Translations under genes and position numbers: made by a program
Origin: Achromobacter sp. UMC46
GTDB lineage: Bacteria; Pseudomonadota; Gammaproteobacteria; Burkholderiales; Burkholderiaceae_B
NCBI RefSeq assembly: GCF_014170335.1
Contig: NZ_LZZS01000001.1
Location: 1-61,140 of the forward strand
Direction of reading: 5' to 3'
Length of the DNA stretch: 61,140 nt
Part shown: piece by piece, positions 25,390 through 34,153 of the stretch
Position numbering within the stretch: the stretch's first letter is position 1
How the letters are laid out: each line of letters opens with the position of its first letter
Notes under the pieces: model-generated
Database searches by the model: none
What the model was told of the DNA's origin: nothing
The model's input: the letters and a program-made list of their open reading frames with translations, nothing else

Positions 25390-26904
25390 ATGGAATTTAG
25401 CACACAGACCACTGCTTCCCTGCACCAAGTCAAAACCGCCGCCCTGGCTGTCGGCGTCTTCGCGGATGGCGTGCTGAGCCCCGCCGCCGACATCATCGAC
25501 CGCGCCTCCAACGGCGCCGTGCGCGCGGTGGCCAAGGCCGAGTTCCGCGGCCGCGCCGGCGCCACTCTGACCTTGCGCGCGCTGCCTGGCGTTGCCGCGC
25601 AGCGCGTGGTGCTGGTGGGCCTGGGCAAACAGGACGAATTCTCGGCCCGCGCCCATGCGTCGGCCGAACAGGCATTCGCCTCGGTCTGCGTCGCCGCCCA
25701 ATTGGTTGAAGGCGTGTCCACGCTGGTCGCCAACCCGATCGCGGACGTGCCCGTCATCGCCCGCGCCCGTAGCGCCGCCATCGCGGCCGGCAACGCCACC
25801 TACCATTACGACGCCAGCTTCGGCAAACCCGACCGGGACGCGCGCCCCAAGCTGAAGAAGATCGTCCAGATCGTCGAACGCGCCGATGCCGCCCAGGCCC
25901 AGAAGGGCTTGCGCGAGGGCGGGGCCATCGCCAACGGCATGGACCTGACCCGCACGCTGGGCAATCTGCCCGGCAACATCTGCACCCCCACCTACCTGGG
26001 CGACACCGCCAAGCGCCTGGCCCGCGAGTTCAAGTCGCTGAAGGTGGAAGTGCTGGACAAGAAGCAGGTCGAAGCGTTGGGCATGGGCTCGTTCCTGTCG
26101 GTCGCCCGCGGCTCCGCCGAAGCGCTGCGCTTCATCGTGCTGCGCCACAACGGCGCCAAGGCCCCCGCCAAGAAGGGCGCCAAGGCCGCCGCCCAAGGCC
26201 CGATCGTGCTGGTCGGCAAGGGCATCACGTTCGATGCGGGCGGCATCTCGCTCAAGCCCGCCGCCACCATGGACGAGATGAAGTACGACATGTGCGGCGC
26301 CGCCAGCGTGCTGGGGTCGTTCCGCGCCCTGGCCGAACTGGAGCTGCCGCTGGACGTCGTGGGCCTGATCCCGGCGTGCGAGAACCTGCCCAGCGGCACG
26401 GCCAACAAGCCCGGCGACGTCGTCACCAGCATGGCCGGCCTGACCATCGAGATCCTGAACACCGACGCCGAGGGCCGCCTGGTCCTGTGCGACGCCCTGA
26501 CCTACGCCGAACGCTTCAAGCCGTCCGCCGTCATCGATATCGCCACGCTGACCGGCGCTTGCGTCGTGGCGCTGGGCAACGTCAACAGCGGCCTGTTCTC
26601 CAAGGACGACGCCCTGGCCGACGCCCTGGCCGCGGCCGGCCGCCAGTCGCTGGACACCGCATGGCGCATGCCGATGGACGACGCCTACCAGGAACAGCTG
26701 AAGTCCAACTTCGCCGACCTGGCCAACATCGGTGGCCCGCCCGCCGGCGCGGTCACCGCGGCCTGCTTCCTGTCGCGCTTCGCCAAGGCCTACCGCTGGG
26801 CCCACCTGGACATCGCCGGCACCGCCTGGCGCGGCGGCAAGGACAAGGGCGCCACCGGCCGCCCCGTGCCCCTGCTGATGCAGTACCTGCTGGACCAGGT
26901 TTGA
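25390..26904 (+). CDS. pepA: leucyl aminopeptidase
   Basis: This M17 two-zinc leucyl aminopeptidase has 504 residues and is cytoplasmic, releasing N-terminal residues from peptides. In some bacteria it is also a DNA-binding accessory factor. The active-site Lys is K277 in [11 protein letters not shown], with the metal-binding Asp at D282. The family signature NTDAEGRL is at residues 357-364. It is divergent from lptF, with 57 bases between the starts holding both promoters, and is followed 22 bases later by holC, the conserved pepA-holC order. Confidence 0.95.
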   Translation: MEFSTQTTASLHQVKTAALAVGVFADGVLSPAADIIDRASNGAVRAVAKAEFRGRAGATLTLRALPGVAAQRVVLVGLGKQDEFSARAHASAEQAFASVCVAAQLVEGVSTLVANPIADVPVIARARSAAIAAGNATYHYDASFGKPDRDARPKLKKIVQIVERADAAQAQKGLREGGAIANGMDLTRTLGNLPGNICTPTYLGDTAKRLAREFKSLKVEVLDKKQVEALGMGSFLSVARGSAEALRFIVLRHNGAKAPAKKGAKAAAQGPIVLVGKGITFDAGGISLKPAATMDEMKYDMCGAASVLGSFRALAELELPLDVVGLIPACENLPSGTANKPGDVVTSMAGLTIEILNTDAEGRLVLCDALTYAERFKPSAVIDIATLTGACVVALGNVNSGLFSKDDALADALAAAGRQSLDTAWRMPMDDAYQEQLKSNFADLANIGGPPAGAVTAACFLSRFAKAYRWAHLDIAGTAWRGGKDKGATGRPVPLLMQYLLDQV

Positions 26905-26926
26905 AGCGCCTGCAACGGAACCGGGC

Positions 26927-27397
26927 ATGACGCGGATCGACTTCGCCTTCGGCGCGCCCGACCGCCTGCGGATGGCCTGCCAGGTGGTGCGCAAGCGCTT
27001 CCTGGCCGGCCAGCGGCTGGTGGTGTACTGTAAAGACGGCTCCCGCCTGGCGGCGTTCGACCGCATGCTGTGGGCGTTCGACGACACGTCGTTCGTGCCG
27101 CATGTGCTGGCCAATGACCCGCTGGCGTCCGAGACGCCGGTGGTGCTGACGGCGGGCGATCCGCAGCAGGCCGCGCAGGCGGCCCAGCCGGCGGATGGCG
27201 CCGACGCCGCCCCGCTATGGCTGCTGAATCTGGACAACGAGTGCCCGCCAGGCTTCGACACGTTCGAGCGCGTGCTTGAAATCGTGTCGGACGACCCCGA
27301 CGACAAGCAGGCCGCGCGCCAGCGCTGGCGCGTCTACCAGAATGCCGGCCATACGCCGGTCAGCCACGACCTTACCCGCCAGCCGTCCGGCGACTGA
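26927..27397 (+). CDS. holC: DNA polymerase III chi subunit
   Basis: This is the clamp-loader accessory subunit that joins with psi and contacts single-strand binding protein. It has 156 residues, about the normal length. The N-terminus (TRIDFAFGAPDRLRMACQVV, then RLVVYCKDG) and the middle WAFDDTSFVPHVLA match the family fold. The segment LNLDNECPPGF near residue 104 is well conserved. It follows pepA by 22 bases and is probably co-transcribed. A 20-residue Ala-rich insertion near residue 83 (QQAAQAAQPADGADA) looks lineage-specific. Confidence 0.9.
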   Translation: MTRIDFAFGAPDRLRMACQVVRKRFLAGQRLVVYCKDGSRLAAFDRMLWAFDDTSFVPHVLANDPLASETPVVLTAGDPQQAAQAAQPADGADAAPLWLLNLDNECPPGFDTFERVLEIVSDDPDDKQAARQRWRVYQNAGHTPVSHDLTRQPSGD

Positions 27398-27453
27398 CCG
27401 CCCTACCTGCCCCGGCGGGCCCGCCGCCCGCCTATCGATTTTCGGAAAGCTCC

Positions 27454-27843
27454 ATGCCTACTCGCCCCAACGATCCCGGCATCCCCACCCTGACGCAGCG
27501 GGCCGAGCCCACGCTCTACCGGCCCGCCGACGAGGAAGATGCCCCCTTGCTGACGGAACGCGCCGATGACGACGGCGACGACTCTGCATTCGCCGACGAC
27601 GCGTTCCCGCTGCTGACCGAGGTCGCCCACGAGCAGGAAGCGGAAGCCGACGCCGAGGCCCAAGCCGAGGCGGCCCACGCCACCCTGCCCGACGCCACCG
27701 TCCTGACCGCCCGCCTGCAGGCCGAGGTCGAGCAGTTGATGCGCCAGGCCCTGGCCGAGGCCGTCGCGCTGATTCAAACCCGCATGGATGCCGAATTACC
27801 GGGTATCGTTGCCCGTGTGCTTAAAGATGTCCGGCCGGGTTGA
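27454..27843 (+). CDS. small acidic hypothetical protein downstream of holC
   Basis: This is an unrecognised 129-residue protein. The N-terminal two thirds are highly acidic and low in complexity (GDDSAFADDAFPLLTEV, then EQEAEADAEAQAE), with two similar PLLTE/ALLTE-like repeats. The last 45 residues form a probable amphipathic helix (LQAEVEQLMRQALAEAVALI). Its place after holC recalls DUF2486-type genes of betaproteobacteria, but I am not certain of the family. It starts 57 bases after holC. A GC-rich hairpin (27831-27852) overlaps the stop. No function is inferred. Confidence 0.6.
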   Translation: MPTRPNDPGIPTLTQRAEPTLYRPADEEDAPLLTERADDDGDDSAFADDAFPLLTEVAHEQEAEADAEAQAEAAHATLPDATVLTARLQAEVEQLMRQALAEAVALIQTRMDAELPGIVARVLKDVRPG

Positions 27844-27975
27844 ACCGGCCGGCGGCGGGTGTCCGGCAACCGGTCTAAATCTTCCAAAAACTGGATTCTT
27901 CAGGGAACTGTAAGGTATCCTTCCCCTCTAAGCCTTCTAGGCAATCACTATTTTTGCCGTACACAGGAGTTCTCC

Positions 27976-28686
27976 ATGAACGAATATCGTCCGTCCCCTT
28001 TTAACCGTTCCGGCTCGGTCGCCGGCGCGCCGGGCGAGGTCGCTCGCAACCAGGTCCTGCGCAACACCTATTGGCTCTTGGCGCTGTCGCTGATCCCCAC
28101 GGTCCTGGGCGCCGCTGTCGGCCTCTACACCGGCATCAACCGCGTCATGGGCGCCAGCCCCGGCCTGTCCGCCATCGTGTTCCTGGTGGGCGCGTTCGGC
28201 CTGATGTTCGCCATCGAGAAGAACAAGAACAACTCAATGGGCGTGGTGCTGCTGCTGGCCTTCACGTTCTTCATGGGCGTCATGCTGTCGCGCCTGCTCG
28301 GCTTCGTCATGGGCTTCAGCAACGGCTCGACGCTGGTCATGACGGCCTTCGGCGGCACGGCGATCGTGTTCGCCACGATGGCCACGCTGGCCACGACCAT
28401 CAAGCGCGACCTGTCCGGGATGCAGAAATTCCTGTTCATCGGCGCCGTGGTGATCCTGGTGGCAGCCCTGGCCAACATCTTCCTGCAGATGCCCGCGCTG
28501 ATGCTGACCATCTCGGTCATGGCCATCCTGGTCTTCTCGGCTTTCATGCTGGTTGACCTGCAACGCGTCGTGAACGGCGGCGAGACCAACTACGTGTCCG
28601 CCACGCTGGCCATCTACCTGGACGTCTACAACGTCTTCTCGAACCTGCTGATGCTGCTGGGCATCTTCGGCGGCAACCGCGAGTAA
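27976..28686 (+). CDS. Bax inhibitor-1/YccA-family membrane protein
   Basis: This is a 236-residue inner-membrane protein with seven predicted hydrophobic helices. The hydrophilic N-terminus (NEYRPSPFNRSGSV) is followed by VARNQVLRNTYWLLALSLIP, typical of the bacterial YccA/YbhL group. Members act as pH-gated calcium leak channels or modulate FtsH; which applies here is unknown. The ATG at 27976 has AGGAG 8 bases upstream, so the longer in-frame start at 27859 is rejected. It is followed by a strong terminator and is probably monocistronic. Confidence 0.9.
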   Translation: MNEYRPSPFNRSGSVAGAPGEVARNQVLRNTYWLLALSLIPTVLGAAVGLYTGINRVMGASPGLSAIVFLVGAFGLMFAIEKNKNNSMGVVLLLAFTFFMGVMLSRLLGFVMGFSNGSTLVMTAFGGTAIVFATMATLATTIKRDLSGMQKFLFIGAVVILVAALANIFLQMPALMLTISVMAILVFSAFMLVDLQRVVNGGETNYVSATLAIYLDVYNVFSNLLMLLGIFGGNRE

Positions 28687-28708
28687 GCACCGGTCGAAAG
28701 ACCCCTGC

Positions 28709-28740
28709 AAAAGGCCTGCATTCGCGTGTAGGCCTTTTTT
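28709..28740 (+). terminator. rho-independent terminator after the BI-1 gene
   Basis: AAAAGGCCT pairs with AGGCCTTTT, extended by GCA/TGT, and six Ts follow. It ends 16 bases before the next gene start. Confidence 0.88.
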
Positions 28741-28755
28741 CTTTGGAGCGCCCAT

Positions 28756-29673
28756 ATGCCCGATCGCCGCCGCTTCCTCCAGACTACCGCCTGCGCCGCG
28801 CTGCTGGGATCCGCCGGCGCCGCGCGCGCGCTCAGCGTCAAGCCCGCCATGCTGAGCCGAAGCATTCCGTCGTCGAAAGAACAGATTCCCGTCATCGGAC
28901 TGGGCACGGCCGACACCTTCAACGCGTCGCCCGGCGACGCCGCGGCCATGGAACCCTTGGCCCAGGTGCTGGACATCTTCACCCGGGAAGGCGGTTATCT
29001 TATCGACACCGCACCCAGCTACGGCCAGGCCGAAGCAGTCGTTGGGACGCTGCTGGCCCGCCAGGGCGGAAGGGGCGACGCTTTCTTCCTGGCGACCAAG
29101 ATCGGCGCACAGGGCCGCGAATCCGCCATGGATCAAATCCGGCAGTCGCAGAAACGCCTGGGCCGCGACAAGCTGGATCTGATCCAGATCCACAATCTGA
29201 TCGACACCCGCAACCAGCTGGCGCTGCTGCGCGAACTGAAGCAGCAAGGCGTCACCCGCTACATCGGCATCACGCACTACACCGACTACGCGCACGACGA
29301 GCTGACCGAACTGGTCGAACGCGAAAAGCCCGACTTCCTTCAGATCAATCTGTCCGTCGGCGCCCGCAACGCCGAAAAGCGCCTGCTGCCCGCCTGCCAG
29401 GCCAACGGCGTGGCCGTACTGATCAACCGCCCGTTCCAGGACGGGGCCCTGTTCCGCCAGGTCAAGGGCCGCGCCCTGCCCGGTCTGGCCGCCGAGATCG
29501 GCTGCACGTCGTGGGCGCAACTCTTCCTGAAATTCATCATCGGCCATCCAGCCGTCACCGCCGTCATCCCCGCCACGTCCAAACCCGCCAACATGGCCGA
29601 CAACGTGCTGGCCGGGTTCGGGCGGCAGCCGGATGCCGCCCTGCGCGAACGCATCGCCGCCTTGCTGGCATAG
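28756..29673 (+). CDS. Tat-exported aldo/keto reductase
   Basis: This 305-residue NADPH-dependent aldo/keto reductase has a twin-arginine signal at the N-terminus (DRRRFLQTTACAALLGSAGAARA), an unusual compartment for the family. The catalytic Asp and Tyr lie in LIDTAPSYG, the Lys in FLATKIG and the His in IQIHNL. Folding with cofactor before export would explain the Tat route. It follows the BI-1 terminator with GGAG before the start. The NTT-like transporter starts 6 bases after its stop, so the two form a unit. The substrate is unknown. Confidence 0.85.
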   Translation: MPDRRRFLQTTACAALLGSAGAARALSVKPAMLSRSIPSSKEQIPVIGLGTADTFNASPGDAAAMEPLAQVLDIFTREGGYLIDTAPSYGQAEAVVGTLLARQGGRGDAFFLATKIGAQGRESAMDQIRQSQKRLGRDKLDLIQIHNLIDTRNQLALLRELKQQGVTRYIGITHYTDYAHDELTELVEREKPDFLQINLSVGARNAEKRLLPACQANGVAVLINRPFQDGALFRQVKGRALPGLAAEIGCTSWAQLFLKFIIGHPAVTAVIPATSKPANMADNVLAGFGRQPDAALRERIAALLA

Positions 29674-29679
29674 CCCGTC

Positions 29680-30972
29680 ATGGCCGCGGCCGCCCCCTCC
29701 TCCCTGTGCACACGCGCGGCGCGGGCGCTGGGCATCCACGACGAGGAAGTCGCGCCTGCCGCCTGCGGCTTCGCCTTTTTCTTCTTCCTGTTCTGCGGCT
29801 ATTTCATGCTGCGCCCGATACGCGAAACGCTGGGCATTCAGGCGGGCGTGAACCAACTGCAGTGGCTGTTCACCGCCACCTTCGTCGCGACGCTTGCCGT
29901 GGTGCCGCTGTTCGGCTGGCTGTCCGCGCGCGTGGCGCGCGCCACCTTGCTGACCTGGGTCTACAGCCTCTTCGCGCTGACCATGGCGGGATTCGCCGCG
30001 CTGCTCCACCTGCGGCCTGAAAGCGTGTGGGCGGCGCGTGCCTTCTATGTGTGGCTATCGGTGTTCAACCTGTTCGTGGTCTCCCTCGCCTGGAGCCTGA
30101 TGGCCGACGTGTTCCGCATGGAATCGGCCAAGCGCCTGTTCGCACTGATTGCCGCCGGCGCCAGCGCAGGCGGACTCTGCGGCCCACTGCTGGGCGCCTT
30201 GCTGGCGGGCGCCCTGGGTCCGGCGGGATTGCTCCTGCTGTCGGCCCTGCTGCTGACGGCCACGCTGCCGCTCAAGCAGTGGCTGCTGCGATGGCGCGCC
30301 GCCACGCGCATGGAAGCCGGGCTGGAGGACATGCAGCGCCCCATCGCCGGCACCGTCCTGGCCGGCATCTCGCGCATCTTCCAGTCGCGCTATCTGCTGG
30401 GTATTTCGCTGCTGGTCGTCCTGCTGGCCACGCTGAACACCTTCCTGTACATGGAACAGGCGCGGCTGGTGGCCGACACGTTTCCCGACACCGCCCAGCG
30501 CATCCGCGTCTTCAGCGCGCTGGACTTCACCGTCCAGACGCTGGCGCTGTTGTCGCAGCTCTTCATCACGGGCCGGGTCGCCGCCCGCCTGGGCCTGCGC
30601 TTTTTACTGACGGCGGTGCCGCTGGCCGTGGGGCTGGCCTTCCTGGCGCTGGCCGCGTTCCCCGTCTTCAGCGTGCTGGCCGCCGCGATGATCCTGCGGC
30701 GGGCGGGCGAATACGCCCTGATCCGCCCGGGGCGCGAGATGCTGTTCACCGCCGTTCCGCCTGAAGACAAATACAAGACCAAGAGCGTCATCGACACGGT
30801 GGTCTACCGCGGCGGCGATGCGGCCAGCGGTTGGGTCAAGGCGGGCGTCGACATGCTGGGCCATGGCGCAGCGCTGATCGCGCTGCTGGGCGCGGTGGTC
30901 GCGTTGGCCGCGGCTGCGGTCGGCTACGGCCTGGGCAAGCAGGCCGACGCGCGCAAGCCCGGAAACCATTAG
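29680..30972 (+). CDS. NTT/ADP-ATP-translocase-like MFS-type transporter
   Basis: This 430-residue inner-membrane carrier has 11-12 predicted helices. The N-terminal FLFCGYFMLRPIRETLGIQAG and the late PPEDKYKTKSVIDTVVYRGGD are hallmarks of free-living bacterial proteins related to the NTT/TlcC nucleotide carriers but usually annotated only as MFS transporters. Real nucleotide transport by free-living members is unproven. It starts 6 bases after the Tat-exported reductase, suggesting one transcript and perhaps a shared substrate or cofactor. 90 bases with no gene follow. Confidence 0.78.
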   Translation: MAAAAPSSLCTRAARALGIHDEEVAPAACGFAFFFFLFCGYFMLRPIRETLGIQAGVNQLQWLFTATFVATLAVVPLFGWLSARVARATLLTWVYSLFALTMAGFAALLHLRPESVWAARAFYVWLSVFNLFVVSLAWSLMADVFRMESAKRLFALIAAGASAGGLCGPLLGALLAGALGPAGLLLLSALLLTATLPLKQWLLRWRAATRMEAGLEDMQRPIAGTVLAGISRIFQSRYLLGISLLVVLLATLNTFLYMEQARLVADTFPDTAQRIRVFSALDFTVQTLALLSQLFITGRVAARLGLRFLLTAVPLAVGLAFLALAAFPVFSVLAAAMILRRAGEYALIRPGREMLFTAVPPEDKYKTKSVIDTVVYRGGDAASGWVKAGVDMLGHGAALIALLGAVVALAAAAVGYGLGKQADARKPGNH

Positions 30973-31062
30973 ATTTTTCCGAATATCCATCTGATAAAGG
31001 CAAACGGATTCTCCAGGCCGCGACCGCACAATGGCGCAGCGCTGATCGCCTCGGGAATCGTC

Positions 31063-32019
31063 ATGAAACGCACTGCCTGCCTTGCCGCCCTGTTGCTTTG
31101 CCTTGCCGCGGCCTCCGCGCAAGCCGACTATCCGGCCCGCCCGATCACGCTGATCGTGCCTGCCGCCGCAGGCGGCAACGCAGACATCACCGCGCGCCTG
31201 ATCGGCCAGGAGATGAGCCGCCAGCTGGGCCAGCCCGTGGTGGTGGAAAACCGCGTCGGCGCAGGCGGCCGCATCGGCACGCAGGCCGTGGTGCGCGCCG
31301 CGGCCGACGGCTACACCATCGGCTACGCCCACGTCGGCACGCTGGTGCTGCACCGGTTCCTGTTCAAGCAGCAGCTCTATGACCTGGACCGCGACGTGAC
31401 GCCGATCGGCCTGGTGGCCGAAACCCCGAACGTCATCGTGGTGAACGCTGCATCGCCCTATCGCGACCTGAAGAGTTTCATCGACGCCAGCCGCGCCCAG
31501 CCCGACCGGCTGACCATGACCTCGGCGGATCCCGGCACGACCAGCGAAGTCGGCGTCAAGCTCTTCATCGCCCAGACTGGCGCCGCCGTGCGCCAGATTC
31601 CCTACAAGGCGACGGCCGCGCAGTTGTCCGACCTGCTGGGCGGCCATGTCGACGCCATGATGGAGAATCTGCCTCCCTTGATCGGCAACTTGAAGGACGG
31701 ACGCCTGCGTGCGCTTGCCGTCACGACCAAAGGCCGCGCCGCCTCCAACCCGGACGTGCCCACGGTGGCCGAGCAGGGCTATCCCGACTACGAACAGTCC
31801 GCCTGGAGCGCGCTGATCGCGCCCGCCGGCACCCCGCCCGCCGCCGTCGCCCGCCTGAACACCGCGCTGAACCAGGCGCTGCGATCGCCGAACGTCGAGA
31901 AGGAACTGCGCAGCCGCTCCCAGGAACCCCTGGGCGGCACGCCGCAGGATGTACAGACCCAGATTCGCAAGGAGCTGCCCAAATGGGAGAGCATCATCAA
32001 GGCCGCCACGCTGGATTGA
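31063..32019 (+). CDS. Bug-family tripartite tricarboxylate transporter substrate-binding protein
   Basis: This 318-residue periplasmic solute receptor has a signal peptide (about residues 1-22, MKRTACLAALLLCLAAASAQA). Mature YPARPITLIVPAAAGGNADITARL is the Bug/TctC start, with GVKLFIAQTG and GHVDAMMENLPPL later. Such proteins bind carboxylates, amides or amino acids. As is common in Alcaligenaceae, no membrane subunits (TctA/B) are next to it. It leads a three-gene run with an M14-like deacylase and a PLP enzyme, so it probably presents their substrate or an analogue. Confidence 0.9.
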   Translation: MKRTACLAALLLCLAAASAQADYPARPITLIVPAAAGGNADITARLIGQEMSRQLGQPVVVENRVGAGGRIGTQAVVRAAADGYTIGYAHVGTLVLHRFLFKQQLYDLDRDVTPIGLVAETPNVIVVNAASPYRDLKSFIDASRAQPDRLTMTSADPGTTSEVGVKLFIAQTGAAVRQIPYKATAAQLSDLLGGHVDAMMENLPPLIGNLKDGRLRALAVTTKGRAASNPDVPTVAEQGYPDYEQSAWSALIAPAGTPPAAVARLNTALNQALRSPNVEKELRSRSQEPLGGTPQDVQTQIRKELPKWESIIKAATLD

Positions 32020-32050
32020 AGCGCGCGCCCGCTCGCACCGGAGCCGCCGC

Positions 32051-33031
32051 ATGGTCCGCGTAAGCCGGGAAGATTTCTCCGTCGCCGCCGCGACGAATGA
32101 ATCGGCCTATCGCCGCATCACGGTCCCCATGCTACGGATCGAGGCGGGGCCGGGCCCTGCCGTCGCCTTGATCGCCGGCGTGCATGGCGACGAATGGGAG
32201 GGCCAGGCGGCCATCCTGGATTTGTGGCACCACCTGCCGGCCATCCTGCAACGCGGCACGGTCTATCTGCTGCCCGCCGTCAACGCAGAGGCGTCGCTGG
32301 CCGGTACGCGCCTGTCGCCCGCCGACGGCGGCAACCTGAACCGCGCCTTCCTGGGCGCGCCGGCGCGCGGCTACACCGAAAGCGTGGCGGCCGCGCTCGA
32401 AGCCCGGCTGCTGCCCCGCGTGCAGGCCATGGTCGATGTGCACAGCGGCGGCGCGTCCCTGCGCTACCTGCCGTCATCGGTGATCACGCGCTACGGCGAC
32501 GACGCCTACGACGAGCGTCTGCCCGCCCTGGCGCGTGCCTTCGGCGTGCCCCATTGCGTCTTCTTCCGCGGCAGCGAAACGGGTTCAATGCCCGCTGCGG
32601 CCAGCCGTCACGGCGTCCTGCGCCTGAGCGCCGAGATCGGCGGCGGCAGGGAAACCAGCAGCAGCCTGGCCGACCGGTGCCGCGACGGACTGCTGGGTTG
32701 CCTGGGTGAACTGGGCCTGTTGTCGGACCTGCCTCTGCCCCGTCACCCGAAAATCCGGCTGTATGACCTGGACGCGCCCGCCGCCACCCTGCGCGCGCGC
32801 GGACCCGGCGTCTTCGTGCCGGGCGTCGAACTGGGGCAATCGGTCACGGCAGGCCAGCGCATCGGCCGCCTGATCGAACCCGCCCGTCCCGATACCCCCT
32901 TGCGCGACCTGCTCAGCCCCCAAGCCGGCACGGTCGTCTGCCTTCGCGCCATCGCCCGCAGCGACGACGGCGACTGTCTGCTGCAAGTGGCCCCCGCCCT
33001 CCCCCTGGACTCCCTTGCATCCAAATACTGA
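32051..33031 (+). CDS. succinylglutamate desuccinylase/aspartoacylase-family zinc hydrolase
   Basis: This 326-residue M14-like zinc deacylase would remove an acyl group from an N-acyl amino acid. Zinc ligands are H45 and E48 in VHGDEWEG and H131 in MVDVHSGG, and the catalytic Glu is in RLSAEIGG. The C-terminal beta domain (GPGVFVPGVELGQSVTAGQRIG) is typical of the AstE/DoeB-like subgroup. The ATG at 32051 is preferred to an upstream in-frame start that would overlap the Bug gene. It is 31 bases after the Bug gene and 3 bases before the PLP enzyme gene. The acyl group is unknown. Confidence 0.85.
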   Translation: MVRVSREDFSVAAATNESAYRRITVPMLRIEAGPGPAVALIAGVHGDEWEGQAAILDLWHHLPAILQRGTVYLLPAVNAEASLAGTRLSPADGGNLNRAFLGAPARGYTESVAAALEARLLPRVQAMVDVHSGGASLRYLPSSVITRYGDDAYDERLPALARAFGVPHCVFFRGSETGSMPAAASRHGVLRLSAEIGGGRETSSSLADRCRDGLLGCLGELGLLSDLPLPRHPKIRLYDLDAPAATLRARGPGVFVPGVELGQSVTAGQRIGRLIEPARPDTPLRDLLSPQAGTVVCLRAIARSDDGDCLLQVAPALPLDSLASKY

Positions 33032-33034
33032 CCC

Positions 33035-34135
33035 ATGCTGATGAACCCCAGATTGTCCGGCCTGCGCTGCATCCGCTGCGCAAGCCTGTGGCTGCCCGAC
33101 GACTATGCCGAAGGCTGCCCGACCTGCCTGGTCGGGGGCCACCCCGCCACGCTGGAATGCGGCTACGACGCCCCTGAGCCCGACAACGCCATGCCCTTGC
33201 CCGTGTTGTCGCCCGTCACCCTGGGCGAAGGGGACACGCCTTGCCTGGACGCGGCGGACCTGGCCCGCACCGAAGGCGTCGGCCAACTGTGGCTCAAATG
33301 CGAGAGCGCCAACCCCACGGGCAGCCACAAGGACCGCATGGCCGCGCAACTGGTGTCGCGCGCCCGCCTGGCCGGCGCGACCCGCGTGGCGGCGGCCTCC
33401 AGCGGCAATGCCGGCGTCTCGCTGGCCGCCTATTGCGCGGCGGCCGGCCTGCAAGCCGACATCGCCATCACCCGCAATTGCCCGCCCCTGCAACGCGAGG
33501 CCATGCAGCGCTTCGGCGCCAAGCTCAGCGCCTTCGAAGACAGCCTGGCCCGCTGGCCCTACGTGTCGGACCTGTGCCGCCACCACGGCGCGTTCGCCGG
33601 CACCAACTACCTGAATCCCCCCGTCGGCACGCATCCCTACGGCGTCGAAGGCTACAAGCCCATCGCCCAGGAAATCCTGGATGCCTGCGGCACCCCCACC
33701 GACATCATCGTGCCGACCGCGCGCGGCGATCTGCTGTGGGGAATTTTCCTGGGCTGGCAGCACCTGCTGCAAAGCGGACGCATCGCACGCCTGCCTCGCC
33801 TGCACGCAGTCGAGCCGTATGCCCGCCTGTCGCGGGCCCGGGCGGCAGGCGACGCGCGCGGCCAGTGGGAGGGCGTCACGGACCAATATTCCATCGCGGG
33901 CGGCACTTGCACCCTGCAATCGCTGGAAGCCCTGACGCGCTCGGGCGGGACGCCGGTAGAGGTCTCGGATGCCGCCGCGGCCCAGGCGCAGCAGCGGCTT
34001 GAACGCCGGGGCCTCAGCACCGAGCTGTCTTCCGCCGCGGCGCTCGCGGCCGTGTCCCGGCTCAGGCGTTCGGGGGTGCTGGATGCGGAATCGTCGGTGG
34101 TACTGATCGTGACGTCCGACGGACGCCGAGGCTGA
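33035..34135 (+). CDS. threonine-synthase-like PLP enzyme
   Basis: This fold-type II PLP enzyme has 366 residues. The N-terminus has four zinc-ribbon-like cysteines (C12, C15, C28, C31), as in threonine synthase and cysteate synthase relatives. The Schiff-base Lys is K99 in PTGSHKDR, the phosphate-binding loop SSGNAGVSLA follows, and VGTHPYGVEGYK is family-typical. Likely reactions are beta/gamma elimination or replacement on an amino acid. It starts 3 bases after the deacylase stop. The context suggests action on the amino acid released by the deacylase, for example as a lyase, rather than threonine synthesis. Confidence 0.8.
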   Translation: MLMNPRLSGLRCIRCASLWLPDDYAEGCPTCLVGGHPATLECGYDAPEPDNAMPLPVLSPVTLGEGDTPCLDAADLARTEGVGQLWLKCESANPTGSHKDRMAAQLVSRARLAGATRVAAASSGNAGVSLAAYCAAAGLQADIAITRNCPPLQREAMQRFGAKLSAFEDSLARWPYVSDLCRHHGAFAGTNYLNPPVGTHPYGVEGYKPIAQEILDACGTPTDIIVPTARGDLLWGIFLGWQHLLQSGRIARLPRLHAVEPYARLSRARAAGDARGQWEGVTDQYSIAGGTCTLQSLEALTRSGGTPVEVSDAAAAQAQQRLERRGLSTELSSAAALAAVSRLRRSGVLDAESSVVLIVTSDGRRG

Positions 34136-34153
34136 TCGTCGCGCGCCCGCGCC

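Noticed and set aside
25333..27306. 658-residue upstream extension of the lptF frame, antisense to pepA
   Set aside because: LptF similarity begins exactly at the ATG at 25332; the extension is opposite the well-supported pepA and holC genes and has no family features.
27831..27852. GC-rich palindromic hairpin at the end of the acidic protein gene as a terminator
   Set aside because: The stem CCGGCCGG is self-complementary in a high-GC region, has no U run, and overlaps coding sequence; it is too weak to list as a terminator.
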